A DNA stretch of 64,000 nt from positions 31,042,587 to 31,106,586 of the forward strand of contig CM073591.1 of the NCBI GenBank assembly GCA_037074705.1, written 5' to 3'. The DNA is from Zhengitettix transpicula. Lineage: Eukaryota; Arthropoda; Insecta; Orthoptera; Tetrigidae. Shown piece after piece: positions 1 through 11,279 of this stretch. The notes under the pieces are model-generated. The model was not told the DNA's origin and searched no databases. It worked only from the letters and a program-made list of their open reading frames with translations. The translations under genes were made by a program, and so were the position numbers. Positions within the stretch are counted from its first letter, which is position 1; every line of letters begins with the position of its first letter.

Positions 1-586
1 ACACGGTCGATGTTCTCGTTCTCTGCCACCTGGAACATTGGATCAGCCGCCTCTCAGTCAGCCCTCGGACATAGGTCTCCTTGGTGCCTCTATGCGGAAT
101 TTAGTTCAGTCTGTGTGAATCAAAACCTTTTGCTTCCAACTTTGCGATTATTATTTGAGTCTCTCCGTCAAAACTGTTTACTCGCGATTGATGTAAACTA
201 ATAGATCTCGCAGTTGGACTTCTTGGACGGCGCTATTCATACTTTTAGATCAGCATTCCCATTGGAATAGTCGGCTAGCTGCCTCCTAAACTGGTCAAGA
301 CACGGTGAGTGGGAAAGCTGCGACCCCACAGCAAACCCCTATCCCGCCATCGGAAGGGCGTGGGACAATTATCAAGAGCCCGACCTATCTGATGTAGGTT
401 TTATAGGATTTTCCCTGCATCACTTGCAGGCGATTGCCGGGTAGGATCCTTAAACCATTGCCCGGGGGTCCCAGTTAATTCATGGCTACCTCTCTCTACC
501 CTTTAAAATCCCTTCCAATGCTATTAAAGGGGAGTTGCCACCACGTGGATAACCCTCATGTAGCCCGTCAGTCTAAAAAAGTAGTC
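1..586 (+). repeat. Family A retroposon, chimeric copy with a distinct 5' module
   Basis: Positions 1-225 are a module that recurs at 32776-32990 with only scattered differences. From about 270 the sequence switches to the family A body, starting at the segment reading CATTGGAATAGTCGGC, and runs to the family A tail GTCTAAAAAA at 575-586. The left end may continue outside the window. The short ORF in the module (10-201) is also present in the second copy, but nothing in it is recognisable and I do not regard it as a gene. Confidence 0.8.
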
Positions 587-589
587 CAA

Positions 590-1695
590 AGTATTTTTTT
601 CAGGTATTTGTTTTTCCTTGAAACATTATAAACAGTCATACGCAAGTAAAACATTACAAGAATTTAATAAATAATTGTAAGTTATTTGAATTGATCTTTA
701 ATTTATTTTTCTCGCTCCAGTTCTTCCTGGTGCAGAAAGGTCCTTGCGCTACAGTCAGTACTAATTTCTCAATCGAGACACTGGTTCCATTACGAGGAGT
801 CACGACTTGCCCGTAATATCTGCTACTACTCTATTACGCAGTCTGGGCTATTAACAGCTTAGCTTCCAGCTGTTCCCATTGCTCCACCAGTTAATGGGAT
901 TATGGTTTCATTTATGTAGTTTCCAATTCGATACTGGAAATAGTTTCAAGCGACAAAATCGAATGTAATGATTGGGTGATTACAGTTAAGCGGGAAAAAG
1001 AAAAATTCATCTTTCAGTCGGGAGACCAATTTCGACATTCTTTATATAAGACACCGTGTTTCAGAACTGGTTCTCATGAATAAATGCAGATTTAACACTT
1101 TGGATTAATGAGTAGAGCGTGGTGCTGTTTTTCACACGGCGATGAGATACACGACGAGGATTTGTTTAAAAATTGACGATATTTTCTACAACGCCTGGTA
1201 ATTTATAAGCAGTGTTTAATATTTCACTTGTTCAAGATATACGAAAATTGCTTACAGAATCTGACTTTATGGTACTTAAAGCGTGTTGGGAAAAAAAAAG
1301 CTTTCTTTACGAGTGAAATGAGAAACGAGGCTTTTTCTGAGAAACGTATATTAGCAAGATTTAAAAAATCCAAAAATACATCCTGCAATTTTTACGTAAA
1401 AGAATAATAAAGGAGCTTTTGGCTTAATTGGCCATTATCACATTTCCTATCTTCTTGATGTCCTCTGTAATTCTTCTTTCTTGCTCAGGAAATAACAGCG
1501 TCCTATGCACCAACATCATGTTGATTTGTAGAACATTACGGCTATATATAATTTAAATTAAACCATTTCACTTTTTTTTTAAAAAAAAAGAAATATTTAA
1601 TATTTATATTATTTCTTGATTATAAAATAATTACACTTCTTTTAGTGCGTATTTCATGGTAGTAACTAACAGAATAATAGTTATGGAAAGGAAAT
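590..1695. other. AT-rich stretch without recognised features
   Basis: No ORF of interest, no RNA gene and no clear repeat family member was seen. Homopolymer runs of T and A occur near 1570-1590. Confidence 0.5.
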
Positions 1696-1698
1696 ATA

Positions 1699-2000
1699 AT
1701 ACCTACGTTTTAATATATAATAATAAGATACAATGGCCAAATCACAGACAAAATGACGAAGGTTCTGGAAACTTTGTTCCTTCCTTCAGGTGACCACAAA
1801 AAACACAAGAGGGTCAATATAGTTGATAAATTCAGAAGAGCGTTTGTGCCTCTCTTGTGCGTTTTTTTGTGATAACCTGAAGAAAGGACAAAAGTTTCCA
1901 GAACCTTCATCTGTTATTTATATCATGCCTTGATTTTGTCTGTGTTTTGGCTACTTTATCTTATTATTATATGTTAAAACAAACGTATATTTCATAACAT
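1699..2000. repeat. Foldback repeat, family B relative
   Basis: This is an inverted repeat. The left arm (about 1700-1800) is mirrored by the right arm (about 1865-1985), for example AATAATAAGATA on the left against TATCTTATTATT on the right. Each arm holds a variant of the family B core: CCTGAAG, then a stem built on GGA and TCC, then CAGAACC. The minus-strand ORF at 1710-1910 is a by-product of the palindrome. Confidence 0.65.
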
Positions 2001-2096
2001 ATAACATATAACTATTATTCTATTATAACAGTTATTGTTGTCGTATTGGGAACTAACAGAAAAGCTTTTGTCTTTATTTAGTAATTTTATGCTGTT

Positions 2097-2625
2097 ATTT
2101 TTTTTGGGTGTAGACAGGCTATGTATAGGGTAATCCACATGGTGGCAACTCTCCTCTTATAGCATAGGAAAGGGATTTGAAAGGGGGGATGCGGAAGGGT
2201 GGAGGAAGGTAGCCAAGGGGGTGAACTAGGGCCTCCGGGCTGTAGTTTAAGGATCCTTCCCGCCTAAAAGTAATGCAGGGAAAACCCTAGAAAAACCTGC
2301 ATCAGTAGGTCGGGCATTTGGTACTTGTCCCACGCCCTTCCGATAGCGGGAGAAGAGTTTGCTGTGAGGACGCAGAATTCCCTTCTCCGTACCTCGACCA
2401 GTTTAGGAGGCAGCTGGCCGACTGTTCCAATGGGAACGGGCAACAACTCTTACCGTATGCCCAAGGTCTGTGACCCCGGAACATACACACCTCAAAACAG
2501 GCCGAGGAGCCTCGGCTTATGGGAACCTTAGTTCAAAAACGGAGAGCGGAAAAGGCATCCCCAAAGGTAGCCCCTTTCTGTCTCTCCTACAAGGTTCTGC
2601 CTGCGAGAGAATAGCCCTCGCAGAC
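2097..2625 (-). repeat. Family A poly(A) retroposon
   Basis: This is a near full-length copy in reverse orientation. The T-run at the left is the antisense of the 3' A tail, followed by antisense of the conserved TAGCCTGTCTACACC end. The right end is the GCGAGAGAATAGCCCTCGC hairpin that marks the 5' end. Overlapping small ORFs on both strands recur in every copy and are not conserved as protein. Confidence 0.85.
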
Positions 2626-2649
2626 AGCTTCTTCCCGGAACTGTTGGAC

Positions 2650-3136
2650 TTTTTTTTAAAAAAAAAGTGTAGATGTGCTATGTATAGGGTAATCCCCATT
2701 GTGGCAACTCCCCTCTTATAGCATAGGAAAGGGATTTGAAAGGGGGGGATGCGGAAGGGTAGAGGAAGGTAGCCAAGGGTTAACTAGGGCCCCCGGACTA
2801 TGGTTTAAGGATCCTACCCGGCCATTTGCCTAAAAGTGATGCAGGGAAAACCCTATAAAAACCTGCATCAGGTAGGTCGGGCATTGGGTACTTGTCCCAC
2901 GCCCTTCCGATGGCGGGAGGCAACTGGCCGACTATTTTAATAGGAATAGCGGACAACTCTTACCGTATGCCCAAGGTCTGCGACCCCGGAACATACACCT
3001 CTCAGAACAGACCGAGGTGCCTCGGCATGTGGGAACCTTAGTTCAAAAAACCAGAGAGTTGTGAAGGTATCCCCAAAGGTAGCCTGCGCCAGAGCTCTCA
3101 GGGAAGGTTCACCTGCGAGAGAATCCTCTCGCAGGC
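2650..3136 (-). repeat. Family A poly(A) retroposon, second tandem copy
   Basis: This copy has the same orientation as the one before it and starts only 25 bases after that copy's hairpin end. A segment in the middle (around 2920) is deleted. The outer flanks of the pair share GTTATTT (about 2085 and 3147), so the two copies may have arrived as one dimer or one may have inserted beside the other. Confidence 0.85.
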
Positions 3137-3335
3137 TTCCTTGTGTGTTATTTAATCAGTTTAAACTCAATTAATCATCAATTATTCACCTTAAGACTGC
3201 AAAAATTAATATAATTATTGAGCAAACTTTTCACTCCCCAAATTCCGACCATTTTATATTGAATAAATCATAATAATATGAGTTCTTTTCTACTTGATTT
3301 ATTTACGTTTATGTGGTTGAAAGTACATATTAATA

Positions 3336-3500
3336 TATTTAGTAAGAAAGATAGCCAATTCAGAGAAAATGAGACAAAAAGCTTTTGAGTTTTGTCAACT
3401 GACGAGTGCAGTTGTGTCGGACTAGGCTCTTATTCGGATATCTTTCTTAGTAATTATTTTCAAACAGACGTAAATTTTTCATATTAATCTATTTATTTGG
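3336..3500. repeat. Family B foldback repeat
   Basis: The left end reads AAGAAAGATAGCCAAT and the right end reads GATATCTTTCTTAGTAATT, forming terminal inverted repeats. The middle carries the family B segment TTTTGTCAACTGAC and CAGTTGTGTCG. The ribozyme-like core is missing in this copy. Confidence 0.7.
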
Positions 3501-3639
3501 ATGTTATCAATGTATTTTCAAGTAGTTGTTTATTTTAATTGAACATTTGAAGAAATAAGAAGAGCTATCTAATAACGTGCATAATAAAAACATCAGTTTC
3601 ATATATTTTGGTAAATGGAAGATACTCAGGATTATAAAA

Positions 3640-3865
3640 ATTACTAATTAAAAGTTAGCCAAATACAGACAAGAGAAGTGATGATATAAATACCACACAA
3701 CGTTTCTGGAATCTTTGTTCCTTTCGTCAGGTTCTAAGAAGAGCCTAGAGCGACACAACTGCACTTGTCAGTTGACAAAACTCAAAAGCTTTTGTTTGTA
3801 TTTGGCTATATTTTTATTATTAATTTTCTTCAATCAGACGTAAATTTTTCATTATAAGAACTGTA
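3640..3865 (-). repeat. Family B repeat with hammerhead-like core
   Basis: The repeat starts at TAGCCAAATACAGAC and ends at CAATCAGACGTAAATTTTTC. On the minus strand, 3730-3702 reads CTGACGA, a stem formed by GGAA and TTCC, then GAAAC. It is one of about fourteen family B members in the window. Confidence 0.75.
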
Positions 3866-3869
3866 TTAG

Positions 3870-5380
3870 TAAAATAAAGTCCTGTGATACGCTCGTATTT
3901 GTACACCACTCACGTATAGTATTTTAAACATAATAGTACAGTATTAAATTATCTACCTATTCCGTAAATGAAGTAATACTATTTGCACTTACAGAGTTAT
4001 TAAACTAGTTAATTTAATTTGACGTTTACTCATTAAATTATTGTCAGTATATAATACGAAATAAGTAATTAATGTGTTTATTAGAGGCGCCGTAGGTTCG
4101 CTAATTGATTTCGAAGCAATTAATATAATTGAAGGAAGAAGCGAATCGCCGTAAAGTTTATTTGCTGAGGCGGGCCGGCCTTACCGTTGGTAATGTGGTG
4201 ACAGGAACGCTTCGTGAGCGATAATTCGTGCGTGGAGTCACGCCCTGGAGTCTTGTTTCTATCGCCTGCTTATCTCGCGTCCTCGAACTGCTTTGGCCAA
4301 AACTTGCTCCTGGCACTCACTAATTTCAGCGCTTGTGAATGAGATTGCGAAATATTTTTAGTCTGTAGGGAACCTTAGCGTACTGTGATACGGACTGGCA
4401 ATTTGCTTGTGTTTCAGGAGTGAGCTTCAGCTGGACAGAGTTCGCAATGGTCCATACTTCACCGACTCGTTATAATATGACGTTTGGTCTTCTTTGACCT
4501 GTCAAGAACGACGACCGCTTGTTGGACTCAAATGGACGACGAAACCAGACAAGCGAAGGTAACGAATGATAACCCGTATTAAACGTATACGAATAAGTTT
4601 TGTTTAATTGTTAACTGTGAGAACCATTTTAACCCGCGATACTGCAAACAAATTGGTTAAAAACCGTATTTAGTAAAATATAAGAAGCGTATTAATCCAT
4701 CTAATCGATAAAATTTACTGTACGTTGTGTATTCTGTGAATGCTCTCCATAAAAATCTACACCCGCGGAGAAAATTTGACCAAATTTCGTACACGTGTTC
4801 CTTTCAAACAGGAAACAAACACTGTGGGGGTAAAACACTACTATCACCCCTAGGGGCGCGGTTTGTAATTTTCAAGCATGCTCAAATGGCCGATATTTGC
4901 GTCGGATAAATATTTTTCGGGGTCAGTGAGATTGATAACACTATCAATATTCTCCCGATGTTTTTTGTATAATTTTAACTCCTTTCCGGCACAGGAAGGG
5001 AGCACCCTTAAGCGCCGCGGGAGTGTAGAGGCGTCACATAAAAATAAAACAAAAACAACCGAGATTGGAGTCGAATCCGGAGTTATGGTTGTCGCTGGGT
5101 TTAATTATGACAACCTGAGGAACGCCATGCACCCAGCTAATAAATAAAGAAAATGGCCAATAGTTCAGAATCAATTTAATAATTCACAAAGGAATCAAAC
5201 CTTAAATTTCAAAATCACGACGTTTTAATGAGAAGGAGTATGTTTTATGAAAATAATTTATTAATGAATCACTAAAAATGAAGTTGAACAGATAACATTA
5301 TAATTAACAAATAATACATAAAATTTTAAAATGATATAATATAAAACATCGTTGTTAGAAATATACTGATTAGATATTTT
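3870..5380. other. Mostly unique sequence, somewhat GC-richer at 4080-4560
   Basis: No repeat family member or credible coding exon was recognised. The 4080-4560 part is less AT-rich than its surroundings and has no repeat partner in the window. It could be conserved non-coding or regulatory sequence, but nothing specific is visible. The ORFs at 4727-5147 show no recognisable domain. Confidence 0.4.
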
Positions 5381-5384
5381 TTTT

Positions 5385-5575
5385 GCCAATAAACAGACCA
5401 CAATAACTGCAAAATAAATACCACAAAACGCTTGTTGCTTTCGCCAGGTGATTAAAAAAACGTAAGTCCCGTAATATCGACACACCGCACATACAAATTT
5501 ATTTTTGTCACCTTGTTTGCGCGGAGTGTCGTTCTTACTGCTCTTGAGTTTCTTTAATCGCCTAACGAAAGAGAG
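5385..5575 (-). repeat. Degenerate family B repeat
   Basis: It contains AAATACCACAAAACGCTTG and GCTTTCGCCAGGTGATT, resembling the family B segment at 57205-57360. On the minus strand the core reads CTGGCGA and has lost GAAAC, so it is a decayed copy. Confidence 0.5.
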
Positions 5576-5578
5576 AAG

Positions 5579-5762
5579 TTTTTTTTATTATTCGCATCGA
5601 AATTAGAGACTCATTATGGGGCCACATTTTTGCCTTGCCGGGGGGTCTAATTGACGAGAGGTTTCTCAACATGTACTCAAACATGCATGCCCTCGCCGGG
5701 ATACGAACCCAGGACCTCTGTGATACGAGGCAGTCACGCTGACCCCTGCACCACACGAGGTC
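5579..5762 (-). repeat. tRNA-derived SINE
   Basis: Read on the minus strand, the element begins GACCTCGTGTGGTGCAGG, with an A-box-like TGGTGCAGGGGTCAGCG. A B-box-like GGGTTCGTATCCC follows about 45 bases later. An unrelated body of about 100 bases comes next, and the element ends in AATAATAAAAAAAA. A tRNA-like head with an internal Pol III promoter, a body and an A-rich tail is the standard SINE layout. No target-site duplication was found by eye. Confidence 0.75.
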
Positions 5763-5764
5763 GG

Positions 5765-6918
5765 AAATCAAGAATTTCAGAATCTTTGTGTGCAATTTAT
5801 TTAGCAGCCATTTTTCTGTTATTTGGTTAGTTATTTATCTAAATAAAATTTTCATTTATTTACAAATATTCTTGCGTATCCTTTTAAATTGTGATTTAAA
5901 TATTTTCTATTCTCTTAAGCGTTTGCGATGAGCTACTGCGTGACGCAGAGTGCAATTGTAACTATAAACACTGGAAAAAAATTAATTATATTCTCGAACT
6001 TAAAATTTTTCTCTGTTTTTATTATTCACAAACTACTTGTCTCTGGATATTATTTTTGAGAAAACCAATAAAATCTCTCTAATATTTAATAGTTTTACTA
6101 ACAAAATGCCATATGGAGATTTTTAATGTGTGCGACCTGTCGGTAATCATCAAGAGTTGGATTCCAGTTCCAATAAAAAATAATTTATTTAATCCGAGAT
6201 GAATATCGGAGCTGTTATAAGACTAAGAGCCCTCTTCGGCACTCGTTAATTCAATTTAAATTCTAGCTTTACCACAGCATTGCAACAAGAAGCAAGCGAG
6301 AACCTTCTGTATTTTATGTTCACAGTATTAAAACCACCAATACCTTTTTAAACAACTGAAATATTTTTTAACTTGGCTGAGTTTTTATTAAAGCTAGAAA
6401 AAACGTTTAACGTATCTGACTCAGGTGAAAGGTCCATTCCTCTGACTTCATGGCGCTTTCTAAAACAAACTTGGTTTAGGTTCTTACATTCCGCGAGCGT
6501 TATTTGCTGGGCGTTGTCGACGATCAAGGCACTCAGGAGATAACTATTGTATGGGCACTCTGAATTGTTTCGCTCCGTCGTGGTCCTACAGCCACCGGTT
6601 TGCTTGTTTAAGATCCATCAGTTGCGTCTACCGTGGTAGATGAGATGCGTGATAGAAACATCGATGCATGCGAACGCTTAGGCTGGTGGACGTTGCTCCG
6701 CGGGGGGCTGCAGGAACCCGCAGTGAACACACTTGTTACAAGACTAACTTTCCATTTGCAGCCTTGCTCCGGTAATGACTCCATCCCGATACAACGCCGC
6801 GAATCGATTGCCCCCCCTGTGACATCAAAATTATTCTCCAGTATGTGTCTTATAAGGTACATTTAAATACGGGTTATCAAAAGTTAAAGAACCTTTACCT
6901 TCGACAATCAATACGCAT
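5765..6918. other. No recognised features
   Basis: AT-rich sequence. Overlapping ORFs at 6608-6866 lie on both strands in a slightly GC-richer patch. Neither has a recognisable domain, and they are likely chance frames. Confidence 0.4.
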
Positions 6919-6923
6919 TATTA

Positions 6924-7750
6924 TCGTATTTTACGGACTATAAGACGCACTTTTATCTTCAAAAAATTACCTCCAAAATTCAGGTGCGTTTTATACTCGC
7001 AATTAATATAAAAATGTCCAGTGTTTAATTTAAAATTCCCTCCAGTCTTAAAAGTGGCCGTTTATTCGATGCCGCGATATCTCAATCTGGCAACATTGGA
7101 TTCAACTGGCAGCAGCAAAGCACCGATGCGACGAACGAAGGGTTGGATGGACGAGGCTGGTGTGGATTAACAGAGCGAGGGAGAGAAGGAAAGGTGCTTT
7201 ATTGAAGAAGAGTTATCTTCTAGTTATTTGAAAAAATTCTGTGAAAGAGAAATTGAGACAGGGAAATACAGACAAAGCTTGCTGGACTTACTTAACAATT
7301 GCAACCTCTTGATGTCCCGATAAATAAACAATTTAAAGTGTATACAACGGAACAAATGGATGATTGATGAAACCCAACATCAATTCACGCCGAAGGGAGC
7401 TTTAAAACGACCTACAATCAAACAAGTGTGTCTGTGGACTAAACAGTCGTGGTCTAGAGTTACATCTGTCAAGAAGTGCGGCATTAGTAACGATCTCGAT
7501 GGCAGTGAAGGCCATCTTATATATGAAGAAGACAACGATGACGATGAAGAGGAAGAGGAAGGAGAAGAAAGTTCAGGTGACGATTTTCAGAGATTTTAAA
7601 GGTCAGTTCGGTTTTATAAACTCAGGCTTGTTTTGTCTGGCTTTGCAGTCGAATAATAAAAATGGTAAAAATGTTCTTTGTTAAAAAAACTGCTTAAAAA
7701 TTAACGCGCGTTTTGTAGTCCGTAGCGTCTTTATAGTCCGTAAAATACTG
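6924..7750 (+). mobile_element. pogo-like DNA transposon, internally decayed
   Basis: Terminal inverted repeats match: left GTATTTTACGGACTATAAG (from 6926) and, on the minus strand from 7750, CAGTATTTTACGGACTATAA. TA lies just outside the right end, and both ends lead into AGACGC-type motifs. Inside lies a decayed pogo/Tigger-type transposase. The length of about 830 bp is far less than that of an autonomous element, so it is probably an internally deleted, non-autonomous copy. Confidence 0.75.
7150..7599 (+). pseudogene. pogo/Tigger-like transposase remnant
   Basis: The 3' part is open from 7360 to 7599 and reads VCLWTKQSW, then SVKKCGISNDLDGSE, then a run of acidic residues. This resembles the C-terminal end of pogo/Tigger-type DDE transposases, in which a tryptophan-containing helix is followed by FKKCGISNALDG and an acidic tail. 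Upstream, in interrupted frames, are pieces reading GWMDEAGV and ERRKGALLKKSYLLV. These match the family's region around RVW-RRPGALLKK-SMLVLD. The catalytic aspartate that normally follows LVL is not present, and stops interrupt the frame, so it cannot encode a working enzyme. The family match comes from recall of motifs, not from a search. Confidence 0.6.
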
Positions 7751-7764
7751 TATGCATACTCGCA

Positions 7765-7890
7765 GGACCTTGGTCTTGGTCTCCAAATATCCTTCTCTAC
7801 TTTCCCCTGTTCTTTAGCTTCTTCCTTGTTCATTCTCAACTGATCTATCAGCTGCACTAGTCTTCTTCCACGACCTGAAACTCCACGTCT
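7765..7890 (-). pseudogene. Possible LINE tail fragment
   Basis: On the minus strand the ORF 7681-8013 contains RRGVSGRGRRLVQLIDQL. This is loosely like the basic GRRGRGRQR segment near the C terminus of some non-LTR retrotransposon polyproteins. The match is weak, and the rest of that ORF is family A antisense. Confidence 0.25.
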
Positions 7891-7897
7891 GGACCGT

Positions 7898-8423
7898 CCT
7901 GCGAGGGATGTTCTCTCGCAGGCAGAACCTTGTTGGAGGGATTCGAAGGGGCTACTTTTGGGGATACCTTTTCCTCTCCGTTTTTGAACTAAGGTTCCCA
8001 CAAGCCGAGGCACCTCGGCCTGTGTTGAGAGGTGTATGCTCCGGGGTCACAGACCTTGGGCATACGGTAAGAGTTGTCCGCTATTCTCATTGGAATAGTC
8101 GGCCAGCTGCCTCCTAAACTGGTCGAGGCACGGAGAAGCGAATGCTGCGTCCTCACAGAAAACTCCTCTCCCGCTATCGGAAGGGCGTGGGACAAGAACC
8201 CAATGCCCACCTACCTGATGCAGGTTTTTCTAGGGTTTTCCCTGCATTTCTTTAGGCGAATGCCGGGTAGGATCCTTAAACTATAGCCCGGGGGCCCTAG
8301 TTAACCCTTGGCTACCTTCCTCTACCCTTCCGCATCCCCCCTTTCAAATCCCTTCCTATGCTATTAAAGGGGAGTTGCCACCATGTGGATTACCCTCATG
8401 TAGCCTGTTGCCCTTAAAAAAAA
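7898..8423 (+). repeat. Family A poly(A) retroposon, full-length
   Basis: The copy begins with the hairpin CCTGCGAGGGATGTTCTCTC at 7898. It carries all family blocks in order and ends TGTTGCCCTTAAAAAAAA at 8423. It is a good reference copy for the family. Confidence 0.9.
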
Positions 8424-8744
8424 TCGATAATAATTTTCAAATGGGAGGCTGGAATACGAATCGTCTAGAGTTTTGAGATGAAGGTTTTCCGACATCAAGG
8501 AAGAATGGTACAAAACTATTCAAATGTTCAACAATTCATTTAAACCCTCAATTTATACTTATTAAAGCATTTAATTAATTTATTAGTCGATGAAACTTTC
8601 GATATGTACCATATTTGCCTTCATATGTCCAATTACAAAATTATTTAGGTTAAGCCTGAAATATAAATATATAATTCAAAGTTACATTCTTGAATTCATT
8701 TTTCTGATATCGAAAGCTTCTTCAGCTACAATATTAAATTTACA

Positions 8745-9001
8745 TTGGGACTCTCCCACTATCGGAAGAGCGCGGGACAAGTACCCAAAGCCCGACGTAC
8801 CTGATGCAGGTCTTTCTAGGGTTTGTCCTGCATTACTTTTAGGCGACTGCTGGTAGGATCCTTAAACTTTAGCCCGGGGGCCCTAGTTAACCCTTGGCTA
8901 CCTTCCTCCACCCTTCCGCATTCCCCCTTTCAAATTCAAATCCCTTTCCTATGCCACTATGTGGATTACCGTATACATAGCCTGTACACACACCCCAAAA
9001 A
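8745..9001 (+). repeat. Family A retroposon, 5'-truncated
   Basis: It starts inside the body at CTCCCACTATCGGAAGAGCG and ends CACCCCAAAAAA. 5' truncation with an intact 3' tail is the pattern expected from LINE-type reverse transcription. Confidence 0.8.
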
Positions 9002-9049
9002 ACCGGTGATAGTAAATAAAATAAATAAATAATTTATTCTAGGCGTGAG

Positions 9050-9125
9050 GAAAAACGACCAGACCGGGAATCGAAACCAGGACTCCCCACTTACCGAGCG
9101 GATGCTCTAACCACTAACCGAAATT
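9050..9125 (-). repeat. tRNA-like SINE head fragment
   Basis: On the minus strand the sequence reads GGTTAGTGGTTAGAGCATCC (A-box-like). About 30 bases later comes CTGGTTTCGATTCCCGG (B-box-like). The anticodon stem does not pair well, so it is more likely a SINE or tRNA relic than a functional tRNA gene. Confidence 0.5.
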
Positions 9126-9534
9126 CCTCCATACACTCAAATTTGCCTCACACAATTCACAAGTCACTTTTCCTTCATTAGAGCGTCCGTCCGGGCGACA
9201 TTTTTTCTCATGATAAAAATAAATATCTGATTATTAGTTAAGCTTTTCCTTATTCTTGAAATTTTTTAAAATTTTATTAGCGAAAGCAATTTATTAACAA
9301 TTTTTAATGACCCCCACTAATATTATTTTCTTTTTAATTCATTTTCCAGTAAAATATTTTCAGTAAATATTTGATTACAAATGTGTTAAATTTACTAACA
9401 GTATCACAATTTCCAATTTCATTTCGAAAATCGTTAAATCGTCTTAATCCTTTATGAAATCCTTTTTAAAATTTAACCCAGTCCTAGTTTTGGTCAGCTT
9501 CTAACATTGTACGGATGCCTATCATTGTTAATTA

Positions 9535-9865
9535 TTTATTAACATATGATGTCGTGATAGAAAAAATTTCTTCTTGGGATGTGTCCGATCCACTTTGCCT
9601 TTCTCACTAAACTTGTAGGCAAGATCGTTCTCTTCTTATTTACTCTCATTAGAACTTTTTCATTTTTTTTACCATTTCTTCACTCTTAATTTTTTTAATT
9701 TTTCTCCAATACAACTTTTCGGTTATTGCTTCTCCATCTTTCTTAATGTCTATCTTTCTGATCCAATCAAAGGTTCTGGATTCAATTTTATTGTCAGTAG
9801 GCATATTTTTCTTCGTGAAGGCTGTCTCGGCCATTGAAATACTCCTTGGTGTAGCCAGCATTCGT
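9535..9865 (-). pseudogene. Non-LTR retrotransposon (LINE) tail, frameshifted
   Basis: The minus strand first reads SISMAETAFTKKNMPTDNKI. A few hundred bases on, in another frame, it reads RKAKWIGHIPRRNFFYHD. These match the conserved order near the C terminus of the reverse transcriptase region in some insect LINEs: an AF-KKR-LLT-K block, then WIGHILRRNCLLH. The block between them is disrupted, and both reading frame and length are lost. A similar fragment lies at 12560-13080. The clade was not determined. Confidence 0.6.
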
Positions 9866-9899
9866 CAAAAGACTTTCAAGGTACTTGAAATGATCGACA

Positions 9900-10250
9900 T
9901 TTTATAATTGTTTGATTCCCACAAAATGATTTTTCTTATTCGCCAACCAGGTCATCTGCATATTTTATTAATTCATCTTTCCTCCATTCTGAAATCTCCA
10001 ACTCATTTCAGGGCGTCTTGTTATCATATTTTAACAATTCCCAGTGTTACGTTTCTACGTCATATCTTCCCATCCAATTTACGATATGATCTTATGATTA
10101 CTACTATTGAATTACTACGGAAGTACTCGTCACTTACTTAACGCATAACTTTATCGTTTACCAGCAAAACAGTAAGACACAATTCAACGTTTCACCTGAA
10201 TTTTATATTATTTTAGTGCGATAAATGGTTTCAGGGAAAGTAATAACAAC
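9900..10250. other. No recognised features
   Basis: AT-rich sequence. The ORF 9908-10141 (+) has no recognisable domain. Confidence 0.4.
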
Positions 10251-10254
10251 ATAC

Positions 10255-10430
10255 ATTTTAAAATGAAAAATTTACGCCTGATTTAAAGTAATGAATAAGA
10301 AAGACAAAAAGTGATCATGTAAATTCCACACAACGATTTTGGGATCCTTGTACCTTTCGTCAGGTGCTAAGAAGAGCCTAGAGCGACACAACTGCACTGG
10401 TCAGTTGACAACACTCAAAAGCGACGAAAC
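10255..10430 (-). repeat. Family B repeat, one arm
   Basis: It starts GAAAAATTTACGCCTGATT and continues with AATAAGAAAGACAAAAAGTG. The core on the minus strand keeps CCTGACGAAAGG and the ATCCC half of the stem, but GAAAC has changed to AAAATC. The repeat ends at the TTGACAACACTCAAAAG segment. Confidence 0.7.
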
Positions 10431-10434
10431 CGTA

Positions 10435-10525
10435 ACGACAATGAGAGCCGAAGGGTTAGCGTAACAATAAGGGAGCAACGACAATGGGAAAACGGAAGGT
10501 TTAGCGTAATAATAAGGGATCATAG
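10435..10525 (+). repeat. Two-copy tandem repeat of about 45 bp
   Basis: AACGACAATGAGAGCCGAAG is followed 45 bases later by AACGACAATGGGAAAACGG. Each copy continues into a segment reading GTTTAGCGTAATAATAAGGG or close to it. Confidence 0.55.
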
Positions 10526-11033
10526 CAATTATTGAGTTTCATAGTGTCTGTACATTAATAACTGTGATGTTGGATTTAATGTGAAGCATCTCTGGAATTG
10601 TACCTGGTGTAACATTCCAGCACTGCCACCATGTAACATTCCAGCAGTTGGGAATGGGAAGTCCAGATACATCGTTCACCAACCGAGCTATACCTCCGTT
10701 AGCTCACCTGGCTACCGATCTAGAGGATAAAGGAAGAATTAAGAACAGGAAATAGGAAAATCGGTAACGTGAGGGTTCGGGTTCAACAAATTGAACCTAG
10801 GCGTAGTGGTTGGTGTTTCGCTGCACTTCAGTCAAATAAGAGTTGATGAAGAATAAATAGATTTAATAGTTAGAAATAAAATAAAGTAAGACAAACTGGC
10901 TGATAGCACCAGGAGCCACCGACCCGTCTGGAGGTTGGATCACGACTCCCGTTCCCAAGAAGCTCTGAACAATTCGAAGACTCCTTTCCCCCTCCCTGAT
11001 GATTTTAAGTCTCCAATGAGAACTCTTACAGAG

Positions 11034-11261
11034 AGGAAGATTTCTGCTGCCGTGTGCATTGCTGCACACGGCACCTAAAGTGTTGACTTCACTAGACTCA
11101 GCGTTATTACAGCTGCGCCCACTTATGTCCGCTAGGCGGAAGAGAGGAAGATTTCTGCTGCCGTGGGTATCGTTACTCACGGGACCTAAAGTGATGACTT
11201 CAATAGACTCAGTGTTCTTACAGCTGCGCCCACTTAGGTCCGCTATGCGGAAGAGACGTAA
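11034..11261. repeat. Tandem duplication of 114 bp with a hairpin in each unit
   Basis: Units 11034-11147 and 11148-11261 both start GAGGAAGATTTCTGCTGCCG and end GCGGAAGAGA. Each holds a nine-base-pair hairpin: CCGTGTGCA with TGCACACGG in unit 1, and CCGTGGGTA with TACTCACGG in unit 2. The stem differs between the units, yet all nine pairs are kept (one as G-T). The minus-strand ORF 10863-11180 covers this repeat and reads SRNLPL twice. Confidence 0.8.
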
Positions 11262-11279
11262 TGATAAGAGGGCACGTGT

